The notes under the pieces were generated by a model. The model worked only from the letters and a program-made list of their open reading frames with translations. It was not told the DNA's origin and searched no databases. Shown piece after piece: positions 1 to 6,142 of a stretch of DNA of 10,519 nt. The DNA comes from Thermoproteota archaeon (GTDB taxonomy: Archaea > Thermoproteota > EX4484-205 > JAAOZP01). Numbering within the stretch: position 1 is the stretch's first letter; the number at the start of each line of letters is the position of its first letter. The DNA lies in NCBI GenBank assembly GCA_025059435.1, contig JANXDK010000014.1, positions 1 to 10,519 of the forward strand. The letters are read 5' to 3'. Made by a program: the position numbers and the translations under genes.

Positions 1-1
1 C

Positions 2-625
2 TTACTCCACCAGACGATCGTCGGCCAAGAGGCCATGAAACAGCTTGAAATGCTTGATGAGAAGCCGGATTACGTAATAGGCTGCATAGGAGGAGGTTCT
101 AACTATGCTGGATTAGCATACCCGTTTATGCGCGAGAAGCTTGCCGGCAAGCTCGATGCGGAATTTATAGCAGTGGAGCCGAAGGCAGTACCGTCTACGA
201 CGAGGGGTAAATACATGTATGACTTCGGAGATACTGCAGAGATGACCCCCCTGCTCAAAATGTATACCGTAGGTCACAAGTTCTTCACGCCACCGATACA
301 CGCTGGAGGCCTCAGGTATCATGGGAAGGCTCCTTCATTATGTCTATTGATACACGATGGTTATATGAAATCTGTAGCCTACCATCAAACGGAGATTTTT
401 GAAGCTGGTAGAATATTTGCGGAGAATGAAGGGCTCGTCCCAGCCCCAGAAACCAACCATGCAATAAAAGCAGCTATAGATATAGCTCTAGAATGTAAGA
501 GGAAAGGTGAAGAGAAGGTTATACTCTTCAATATGAGTGGCCATGGCCTATTAGACCTCCAGGGCTATGCTGAATACCTAGAGGGCAAACTAGTGGACTA
601 CGAGCCGCCGCAAATACTAGTTTAA
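2..625 (+). CDS. trpB2: Tryptophan synthase beta chain, TrpB2 type (C-terminal half)
   Basis: PLP enzyme that condenses indole (or a related acceptor) with serine to make tryptophan in the cytosol. The frame is open from base 2, so the gene begins outside the window; 207 codons remain of a family that usually runs to about 430, and the PLP-binding lysine lies upstream. Visible family marks are the phosphate-binding GGGSN loop (codons at 89-103), EPKAVPSTTRGKY, YDFGDTAEMTPLLKMYT, PPIHAGGLRYHG and the C-terminal MSGHGLLDLQGY. The TRG, FGDTAxxTPLLKMYT and HAGGLRYHG strings are typical of TrpB2 rather than TrpB1. TrpB2 enzymes often stand apart from trpA and may act alone on free indole or O-phosphoserine; which applies here cannot be seen. 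The gene ends with TAA and is followed by a T-rich stretch, with no partner gene on this side. Confidence 0.93.
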   Translation, partial: LLHQTIVGQEAMKQLEMLDEKPDYVIGCIGGGSNYAGLAYPFMREKLAGKLDAEFIAVEPKAVPSTTRGKYMYDFGDTAEMTPLLKMYTVGHKFFTPPIHAGGLRYHGKAPSLCLLIHDGYMKSVAYHQTEIFEAGRIFAENEGLVPAPETNHAIKAAIDIALECKRKGEEKVILFNMSGHGLLDLQGYAEYLEGKLVDYEPPQILV

Positions 626-644
626 GAAACCCGTCAAGACTTCC

Positions 645-680
645 TCCTCAAAACTTTTCCCCCTACCCGTATTTTTACCC
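645..680 (+). terminator. Possible T-rich terminator of trpB2
   Basis: About 20-50 bp after the trpB2 stop codon the plus strand has pyrimidine-rich runs (cttttcccccta, then gtatttttacc). Archaeal termination often uses short T-runs without a hairpin, so this is a plausible end of transcript. No stem-loop was recognised. Confidence 0.3.
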
Positions 681-729
681 TATTCTACACGATTACTTGA
701 AGCAACGATACTTAATTTCATGTTTGAAA

Positions 730-818
730 AGCCGGGGGCGGGATTTGAACCCGCATACTGTGGGTCGCGGCAAAGTTCTTCTGCAGCCCACCGCCTAACC
801 GGATTCGGCTACCCCGGC
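730..818 (-). tRNA. tRNA-Cys (GCA) with a 15-nt intron at 37/38
   Basis: Read on the minus strand, the seven-base acceptor arm GCCGGGG (818-812) pairs with CCCCGGC (737-731). The D-arm has a 3-bp stem GCC/GGC and a GG in its loop. The anticodon stem is GTGGG (791-787) with CCCAC (764-760). The variable loop is AGTAT, and the T-arm is GCGGG-TTCAAAT-CCCGC. The anticodon loop reads CTGCAG, then an insert, then A, giving anticodon GCA at 784-782. Base 730 supplies discriminator U73, the usual cysteine identity base, which supports Cys independently of the anticodon. CCA is not encoded; the strand continues as TTTT (730-727), which could terminate transcription. Without the intron the tRNA is 74 nt including U73. 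Confidence 0.93.
766..780 (-). other. Archaeal tRNA intron in tRNA-Cys (position 37/38)
   Basis: Fifteen bases separate G37 (781) from A38 (765), the canonical archaeal intron site. In the splicing-endonuclease register, C32, G34 and C35 pair with intron bases 13, 11 and 10, leaving one U33-C mismatch in the central 4-bp helix and a three-base bulge on each side. This is a relaxed bulge-helix-bulge. The inner helix can only be very short. Confidence 0.8.
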
Positions 819-819
819 G

Positions 820-1168
820 TCTACATTTTAATCTGCCTTTAATTAGATAAATTTTTCCCTAGCCTGTTATTCTAAACTTCTCAGATATTATCTTTACCCT
901 TGTAGAAACTTTATTTGTCAGATACTTAGATATTCCTGTTTTCCCAATTCTTTCTATCGTCTTTTGGAATAAAATAATTGCTCATTTATTAATCATAATA
1001 ACAATTTTGATAATAAGAAGATGACCACAAGTTTTGAGTAGGATAGGGAATGAGAAGCTAGACAAAATACTTAAAATTTAACGCAAATATTCATGATGGA
1101 AGACGGCATGTAAACTTACATAAATCTAACAACCCGTTAACAAACTTATTCTTTTATTGAGCGTCATG
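820..1168. other. AT-rich intergenic region with no convincing gene
   Basis: Both strands were read for ORFs: only very short frames occur, such as ATG ATG GAA GAC GGC ATG TAA at 1093. The stretch contains AT-rich inverted repeats (TTATTA-ATCA-TAATAA at 986-1001, flanked by AATTG and CAATT) and a TATA-like CTTAAAATTTAA at 1070-1081 not linked to a gene start. Apart from the tRNA promoter at its left edge and the promoter of the 1204 gene just beyond its right edge, nothing here can be named. Confidence 0.5.
842..860 (-). promoter_or_regulatory. BRE/TATA promoter for tRNA-Cys
   Basis: On the minus strand a purine-rich BRE-like AGGGAAAA runs into AATTTAT (853-847). The TATA centre near 850 predicts initiation near 824, about six bases before the mature tRNA 5' end at 818. 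Confidence 0.55.
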
Positions 1169-1177
1169 CTTAAAAAT
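1169..1177 (+). promoter_or_regulatory. TATA box of the HTH/membrane-protein operon
   Basis: CTTAAAAAT is centred at about 1173, 31 nt before the ATG at 1204. It predicts initiation at about 1199-1203, hence a leaderless or nearly leaderless first gene. Confidence 0.5.
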
Positions 1178-1203
1178 GGGTTATAACTATTACTTTATTT
1201 GGA

Positions 1204-1530
1204 ATGGTGGTGCATTGCGATCGTATGGTTAAGCATGTGGTTCCTGCTTTAAGAATGTTAATATCTCGCAGGCTTGTGGAGGATTATAATTTGAACCAGG
1301 TTCAGGTCGCTAAACTTCTTAAAGTAACACAGCCTTCTATAAGCAATTACATGGGTAGGAGAAAAGGGAGCGCTAAAATAAAGCGCTTTCTTAATAATAC
1401 TGTAGTAAATGAATATGCTGCTAACATGGCTCAGAAAATCTTTGAAAAAGGCCTATCGATCAAAGATCTTAGCAACGAGATTTGCGAGCTTTGTATTAAG
1501 CTTCGTAAAGGCGGCTATTTGGAGGAATAG
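1204..1530 (+). CDS. Small HTH transcriptional regulator with C-terminal CxxC
   Basis: A 108-aa predicted DNA-binding protein of the archaeal XRE-like HTH group that resembles COG2522 and the N-terminal domain of ThiR-type regulators. Residues 12-28 form a leading helix (VVPALRMLISRRLVEDY). The helix-turn-helix follows at about 30-55, with LNQVQVAKLLKVTQ and PSISNYMGRRKGS as the two helices. The tail (80-100) carries C94 and C97 in a CxxC arrangement, often kept in this group, which may bind metal or sense redox state. The ATG at 1204 is chosen because a TATA box lies 31 nt upstream; an ATG at 1225 (MVKHVV) is the alternative and would leave the domain intact. It is the first gene of a likely operon with the two membrane proteins downstream and may regulate them. 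Target and ligand are unknown. Confidence 0.8.
   Translation: MVVHCDRMVKHVVPALRMLISRRLVEDYNLNQVQVAKLLKVTQPSISNYMGRRKGSAKIKRFLNNTVVNEYAANMAQKIFEKGLSIKDLSNEICELCIKLRKGGYLEE
1521..1525 (+). promoter_or_regulatory. Shine-Dalgarno site for the 70-aa membrane protein
   Basis: GGAGG lies inside the last codons of the HTH gene, 10 bases before the ATG at 1536. This classical site on an internal operon gene contrasts with the leaderless first genes elsewhere in the window. Confidence 0.75.
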
Positions 1531-1535
1531 TTGTT

Positions 1536-1748
1536 ATGAAGACCCCTTATATTGCTATAGCTGTTTTCTCAATTGTCCCCGCGTTAATCCTAGCGTTTTT
1601 CCTGATTCCGAGATTGGGATCAGGTATGGTTGCGGACTTAGCTTGGATTACATTCCTGCTTCTAATTTTTAACTTTTTTCTCTCGTTAACGATTCTTTTT
1701 GTTGAGGAAAAATTCAGACTTATCAAAGATTCTAAACGGAAAAGCTAA
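1536..1748 (+). CDS. Two-helix small membrane protein, unknown function
   Basis: A 70-aa protein I do not recognise. Two hydrophobic segments are clear: about residues 4-25 (PYIAIAVFSIVPALILAFFL) and about 31-55 (MVADLAWITF onward through FFLSLTILF). A charged tail rich in Lys and Arg (EEKFRLIKDSKRKS) follows and by the positive-inside rule should face the cytosol, which would place both ends inside. The ATG sits five bases after the stop of the HTH gene and has a strong GGAGG site, so the two are very probably co-transcribed and co-translated. The next gene begins 28 bases later on the same strand. Small double-helix proteins of this kind often act as subunits or modulators of a larger membrane protein, and the neighbour at 1777 is a candidate; that is inference. 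Confidence 0.75.
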   Translation: MKTPYIAIAVFSIVPALILAFFLIPRLGSGMVADLAWITFLLLIFNFFLSLTILFVEEKFRLIKDSKRKS

Positions 1749-1776
1749 ATAGTAGTCCAAAGATTCTCTTGAAGAA

Positions 1777-2550
1777 TTGAGGCTAATTCTATCGATAGTG
1801 TTGCTGACATTCTTGGTTCTTTCACCAATACTGCTTATGGATTCTATAATCCCTTCTAGTAGTATTCAATGCAACGTGGGAAACATACCCGTTTCCGGAT
1901 TAAAGAACAGCCCATGGGTCTATGCTCTAGGACTTTCTGTTTCGGGTTATAGCATGGAAATGGTTGCAACTGAAGGTAAGGAGCTTGTAAGTTACTTCTT
2001 ACAATTCTTCAATTCAAGTAATTGGTTTATACTGGTCCTCGTAGTCATCATAGCAACGAGTATTGTTGCCAGTTTTGTTTCTTCCTCAGTATCGGACGCT
2101 ATTAAGGCTTCCGTATTCTCCATAACTATGGTATCTGTTGTAGGTCTGTACTACATGAATAGTAGTTTAAAGCCTTCTCTCTACAATCTTCCCTTCAGAC
2201 AACCTGTTATAGAAGATGCTTTCGCAACTCTGTCTCTAATGGTGGTTGTTGGAACGATATTTAACCTAGTCGCCGTATCAGTTCTTTCTGGTGTTCTAAC
2301 CTATGTCATTCTTACGTTTAAACCACGTTCTACCCCGGTTTCACCTGTAAAAACCCAGTCTTTGGAAAAGACCATTGAATCTAAAGCTGAGAAAGCAGGG
2401 ATCTTGAAGGCTGAGGAGAAGGCTCCCCCGCTCAGTACTGCGCCGCTTTGTCCAAAATGCGGTTCAAAACTAGTGTGGAAGCCTAATGAATCAAGATACT
2501 ACTGCAATAAGTGTGGAACTTACCCTGAGGAAGTTTATTTTAAAATCTGA
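1777..2550 (+). CDS. Multi-pass membrane protein with C-terminal zinc ribbon
   Basis: A 257-aa protein of unknown function. Hydrophobic segments lie at about 3-21 (possibly a signal anchor), 83-101, 108-126 and 148-180. A polar loop of about 60 residues between the first two probably faces outside. After the last helix a charged, low-complexity linker (184-220, Lys/Glu-rich) leads to a zinc ribbon with C225, C228, C243 and C246 in the form CPKCG...CNKCG, which should be cytosolic and could bind protein or nucleic acid. The start is TTG at 1777: an in-frame stop at 1753-1755 leaves no other start upstream, and the next Met is residue 21, which would remove the first helix. It is the last gene of the operon begun at 1204, and its 3' end overlaps the convergent gene by 11 bp. 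A role as membrane partner of the HTH regulator is speculative. Confidence 0.72.
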   Translation: MRLILSIVLLTFLVLSPILLMDSIIPSSSIQCNVGNIPVSGLKNSPWVYALGLSVSGYSMEMVATEGKELVSYFLQFFNSSNWFILVLVVIIATSIVASFVSSSVSDAIKASVFSITMVSVVGLYYMNSSLKPSLYNLPFRQPVIEDAFATLSLMVVVGTIFNLVAVSVLSGVLTYVILTFKPRSTPVSPVKTQSLEKTIESKAEKAGILKAEEKAPPLSTAPLCPKCGSKLVWKPNESRYYCNKCGTYPEEVYFKI

Positions 2551-3253
2551 TTATTAATCCTGTAAGCCAATATATGATTACGGCGCTTAAAAACAGTAAT
2601 ATTGCTAGGGCGATCTTCCTACCCGTACTCAATTCTTCCCTTTGAGACAAGTAATAGGAATCAATTATCGCGTAGGCATTCAGGTAGACTATGAGTAATA
2701 TTCCTGCTAAAACAGGTATTACAGTGACTAAGGGTGGTAATTGTATGCGAAAACCCTCTTCCCTCCGGATGATTGCAGTATTTATGTTAAAGGTTATTCT
2801 TGACTCGCCGGGTGGCATGGTAACCTGTGGAGAGAATATAAAGAGGATGCCCTCGGCAAAAAAGTAGGATTTTGTTGAAGCCTGCCTGTAGTAAGTATTA
2901 TTACTGGTAAGGACTCCATAGATTACTCTAGTAACATTTTTCGAACTGAATACTATCGTAACATTTACTATCTGATCTTTTGATATAAGCTGCAAGGTAG
3001 AGCTATATCCTATTACCTCTGGTATTGCAAGACTCCTGTTTGTCAACAAGGCATAGGAGTATCCTTTACCTCCGCTGGTATTAACATATACCTGAATATT
3101 TTCAACCGGGGGGTTGAGTGCTACGATGAATAGGTCCCCTTCAAGTATGCTTATTCCAGAGAAAGAATATTCTGTTATCTTACTCTCTGTAATGACAGGC
3201 GAATACGCTAAGAGGACACATACTATAGCCGTAAGCATTCGGAGCATACCCAA
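2540..3253 (-). CDS. Surface-facing membrane protein with N-terminal signal, unknown function
   Basis: A 237-aa protein I cannot assign. Residues 4-21 form a hydrophobic signal-peptide-like segment. The central part, about 25-170, is beta-rich and polar, with five N-glycosylation sequons (N58-T-S, N72-R-S, N97-V-T, N106-V-T, N118-N-T), so it probably lies outside the cell and may be glycosylated. Two membrane helices follow at about 172-197 and 213-235, joined by a charged loop (YYLSQREELSTGRK). The start is uncertain: TTG at 3253 has a GGTGG site seven bases upstream, while ATG at 3247 (third residue) has weaker spacing. It is transcribed divergently from the AAA-Lon gene and convergently with, and overlapping, the zinc-ribbon membrane protein. 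Being next to a membrane-protein operon and a protease hints at envelope function only. Confidence 0.7.
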   Translation of the reverse strand: MGMLRMLTAIVCVLLAYSPVITESKITEYSFSGISILEGDLFIVALNPPVENIQVYVNTSGGKGYSYALLTNRSLAIPEVIGYSSTLQLISKDQIVNVTIVFSSKNVTRVIYGVLTSNNTYYRQASTKSYFFAEGILFIFSPQVTMPPGESRITFNINTAIIRREEGFRIQLPPLVTVIPVLAGILLIVYLNAYAIIDSYYLSQREELSTGRKIALAILLFLSAVIIYWLTGLIIRF

Positions 3254-3283
3254 TATTTTTCCACCATCAACTAATCTGCTGGA

Positions 3284-3293
3284 AGCTTTTATC
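3284..3293 (-). promoter_or_regulatory. TATA box for the 2540-3253 gene
   Basis: The minus strand reads GGATAAAAGC at 3293-3284. A TATA centre near 3289 predicts initiation near 3263, giving a leader of about 10-16 nt depending on which start codon is used. Confidence 0.4.
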
Positions 3294-3325
3294 CTTTTTA
3301 ACCTAAAGGGTGTTCATGGCAATGG

Positions 3326-3334
3326 TATAAAGAT
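3326..3334 (+). promoter_or_regulatory. TATA-like box upstream of the AAA-Lon gene
   Basis: TATAAAGAT is the best TATA match before the protease gene, but it is only about 21 nt from the ATG at 3350. If it is used, initiation would fall near 3353-3356 and translation would have to begin at Met8 (3371). A second T/A-rich element near 3294-3303 would suit the 3350 start with a short leader. Confidence 0.4.
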
Positions 3335-3349
3335 TTAATAGTTTAGATT

Positions 3350-6124
3350 ATGGAAGCATTCTATTGGGGAATGTTTTGGAATGGAGCTGATGAAAGCAGA
3401 GAGTTCGAAGAAGAATGGTGGTATAAGAGGCCTTTTTTAAGGACTCTTTTTTCTCCCATGCTTCATTTATTTTCATGGAAGTACCGTATGTGGAAGTTCC
3501 TCAGTCTTCCTCCTGAAAAGAGGAGGAAAATCGTAAATAAGAAGGCTAGGAAGATTAGAAAAACCCCGCACTTCCCCAGGGTTAATAAAGAGGATTTGAT
3601 TGGTAGAGATGAGGAGTTTTTCAAAGTAATGGTCAGCATTCACTATCATGTATTTAGAGACCCTGAGATAAGAAAGACCTTTACAACTCCGCCTCCAAAG
3701 CTATTTGTAATAAAAGGGTCAAGCGGTTCTGGAAAAACATTCTTCGCCGAGATAGTTCAGAGAGAGAGTTTTGAAAAAGGTCTCGAATATGGGTTGCTTG
3801 TAAACCTGCTTAAACTGAGACCAGAGCAGGTTTATTCAATGTGGTATGGGCAGAGCGCACAGAGGCTTAGTGAGTTCTTCAATAACGCATTTTATAGTCC
3901 AAGTGTTGTTCTAATAGACGAGTTTCAGGCTTTTGCGAAGAGATTCAGCTCTACCACTGAAGTGGGTATGGAGGAAACTAGGGTTCAAACTGTTCTACTC
4001 GAGAAATTTGATGAACTACAGAAGAAGGACTATAGGACAATCGTACTTGTTTCAACGACGGAATACGAATCGCTCATAGATACTCTTCGCAGAAGAGGTG
4101 TCGCCGGAACAATAGACTTGGATGAGAATATCTCAAGAAGCATGTTGCTCAAGATAGTTGAGAAACAGTGTCAAGCCCACAAAATTAAGCTCCCTCCTAA
4201 CGATATTCTGACAGTTATAGAAGACACTTTGAGGACTTTCGAAACACAAGCGATAACCCCTGCTGACATAGTTAATGCCTTCCAGATGGTTGTCAACAGT
4301 AAGGTTGCACCCCTTCAGAAGAATATTATCGATAGGCTCCTACACGGTGAAAGTATGGTTGAACAGGTTAACCCAGGTGAATTAGTTACTCTGAACGATT
4401 TTAGAGAAGCTGCTTCCAAAGTCAAGGCTTACTCGATAACTACGAGAACTGAAGCCGCAAAGAAGTCTATAGTGAAGCTCAGACCGAAGGAGCGTTATGA
4501 AGACGTTGGAGGATTGAAAGGAGTTAGGGAGGAAGTAATAAAGGAGATTTCACTATCGTTAAACCCTGAGCTTGCCAGTAGGGCTAGGTATATTCCTCCA
4601 AAGGGATTCCTTTTCTACGGTCCACCGGGTACGGGCAAGACGCTTCTTGCCAGAGCAATAGCTGGCGAGAATAACGTTTGGTTCTACCTTATTAACGGTC
4701 CGTCAATAATCCAAGGAGTATACGGAGATCCTGAGAAAACCATAAGGGATATTTTTGAGGATGCAAGAAGAAACGCACCTGCCATAATTTTCTTCGATGA
4801 AATAGACTCTGTTGCACCGATGCGTGGAACACATGATCCGGTTATGGACAGGGTTACGAGTCAGCTTTTAACAGAACTCGACGGATTTATTCCTTTATCT
4901 GGAGTAGTAGTGATTGCGAGTACGAATAGGATAGAGGTTCTTGACAGAGCTCTGTTGGAAAGGTTTACAAGAACATTTGAATTCAGCTATCCCAAGACTG
5001 ATGAGGAGAAAAAGGAGATAATAAGCATACATTTGAAGAAGTATCTTGATGTTTTAAGCGATGAAACCACGGTAGATAGTGTTCTAGAAACCCTTAGGAA
5101 AAAAGCATTAAGCCCTAGGAGAATCGCCGATGTTATAAACGAGGCTAATAGGCTTAGAGTTAAGGAGATAGATGCAGCTAGACAGCTTATCAAAGCCTTA
5201 GAAGAAGGGGAGTCTGTTGAAGAGATAAGAAGCATCTATTCTAATGATCTCGAAAGGCTGTCTAAGATACTTGGAGTCGATGAGAAGTCTGATGAATTCT
5301 TAAGAAAGATTAGACTAGTGTCCCCTTCAAACTATCCTCTTAGGCTAATCCATTTCCAACAGGCTTTAGAATCGTTGTCTGAGGAAGAGGCCGTTAGCGA
5401 GGCCAGGACTATGATTGAAAGAAGCGTAAGGGAAGAGACTCCGGAAATCGGAAAGAGTTACGGTCTCGTAGCAATAGGAGTAATCGGAGACCAGAGCGGC
5501 CTGGTGAGTGCAATCGAGGTTGTGATAAATCCGGATGGTAGGGGTTTGGTAAAGACTGTGGGTAGTGAATACGGTGAAAGTATTCAAGCAAGCGCTGAAG
5601 ACGCATTCATATATATCAACAGCATTTCAGGATGGAGGTTTAAGAACTACGATGTATTCGTAGAACTGGTCACGCCCGCTAAAGGTATGGAAAAACTCCA
5701 GCTTCGTCCAGGAGTCTCATATCCTCCGGTATCTGGTCCTTCAGCGGGTCTGGCCATAGGAGTGGCTATGATCTCTGCTTTCACAAGTCTCCGAGTCGAT
5801 CCGACGGTTATAATGACGGGAGCTATAACTGCTAAGGGGGAAGTATGGCCAGTCGGAGGATTAGATCATAGGGGTATGGGTAAGATAGATGCTGCTTTGG
5901 CTGACAAATATGCTAGGAAACTGTTGGTTCCAAAGTTCAACTATGAATCGATGAAAAGCCTTAAAATAATCGATGTTTTAGAATCCAAGGGGATTAGCGT
6001 TGAACCTGTTTCAAATCTCCTCGAGGCTGCAGTAAAATCGTTAATTGGAGTAAAATCTATTGAAGAACTTCTTTCACACCTTAAAGCTGAAAGATCCATT
6101 GAACAGATTAAAGCGGCTTCATAA
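3350..6124 (+). CDS. Tandem AAA+ ATPase fused to Lon (S16) protease domain
   Basis: A 924-aa predicted ATP-dependent protease with three domains. Residues 1-75 are rich in Trp, Phe and basic residues and contain no clear membrane helix. AAA module 1 (about 80-330) has Walker A GSSGSGKT (123-130) and Walker B VVLIDE (186-191), with Thr where sensor-1 Asn is usual. AAA module 2 (about 378-610) is Cdc48/proteasome-like, with YEDVGGLKG (383-391), Walker A GPPGTGKT (424-431), Walker B IIFFDE (479-484), sensor-1 N526 and a shortened second region of homology, LDRALLERF (531-539). After a helical linker the Lon domain (about 700-900) carries GPSAG with catalytic Ser798, and VGGL followed by KIDAA with K845 the likely dyad lysine. 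Archaeal LonB normally has one AAA module with an inserted membrane segment; this protein has two modules and none. A role in regulated proteolysis or unfolding is inferred. The start may be 3350 or 3371. Confidence 0.9.
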   Translation: MEAFYWGMFWNGADESREFEEEWWYKRPFLRTLFSPMLHLFSWKYRMWKFLSLPPEKRRKIVNKKARKIRKTPHFPRVNKEDLIGRDEEFFKVMVSIHYHVFRDPEIRKTFTTPPPKLFVIKGSSGSGKTFFAEIVQRESFEKGLEYGLLVNLLKLRPEQVYSMWYGQSAQRLSEFFNNAFYSPSVVLIDEFQAFAKRFSSTTEVGMEETRVQTVLLEKFDELQKKDYRTIVLVSTTEYESLIDTLRRRGVAGTIDLDENISRSMLLKIVEKQCQAHKIKLPPNDILTVIEDTLRTFETQAITPADIVNAFQMVVNSKVAPLQKNIIDRLLHGESMVEQVNPGELVTLNDFREAASKVKAYSITTRTEAAKKSIVKLRPKERYEDVGGLKGVREEVIKEISLSLNPELASRARYIPPKGFLFYGPPGTGKTLLARAIAGENNVWFYLINGPSIIQGVYGDPEKTIRDIFEDARRNAPAIIFFDEIDSVAPMRGTHDPVMDRVTSQLLTELDGFIPLSGVVVIASTNRIEVLDRALLERFTRTFEFSYPKTDEEKKEIISIHLKKYLDVLSDETTVDSVLETLRKKALSPRRIADVINEANRLRVKEIDAARQLIKALEEGESVEEIRSIYSNDLERLSKILGVDEKSDEFLRKIRLVSPSNYPLRLIHFQQALESLSEEEAVSEARTMIERSVREETPEIGKSYGLVAIGVIGDQSGLVSAIEVVINPDGRGLVKTVGSEYGESIQASAEDAFIYINSISGWRFKNYDVFVELVTPAKGMEKLQLRPGVSYPPVSGPSAGLAIGVAMISAFTSLRVDPTVIMTGAITAKGEVWPVGGLDHRGMGKIDAALADKYARKLLVPKFNYESMKSLKIIDVLESKGISVEPVSNLLEAAVKSLIGVKSIEELLSHLKAERSIEQIKAAS

Positions 6125-6142
6125 TAGGTTTTAGATCTTCGC

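Noticed and set aside
1093..1113. Six-codon mini-ORF after an orphan TATA-like element
   Set aside because: Too short to judge, and its ATG lies upstream of the transcript start that the element would predict.
1409..1672. 87-codon plus-strand frame overlapping the HTH and 70-aa membrane-protein genes
   Set aside because: It spans the junction of two better-supported genes in another frame and has no start signal of its own.
3114..3338. 74-codon plus-strand frame opposite the secreted membrane-protein gene
   Set aside because: It crosses the start and promoter of the minus-strand gene and shows no protein-like pattern.
5366..5606. Minus-strand open frames inside the AAA-Lon gene, including 4987-5235
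   Set aside because: They are opposite-strand shadows of a clearly coding gene, with no recognisable domains or promoters.
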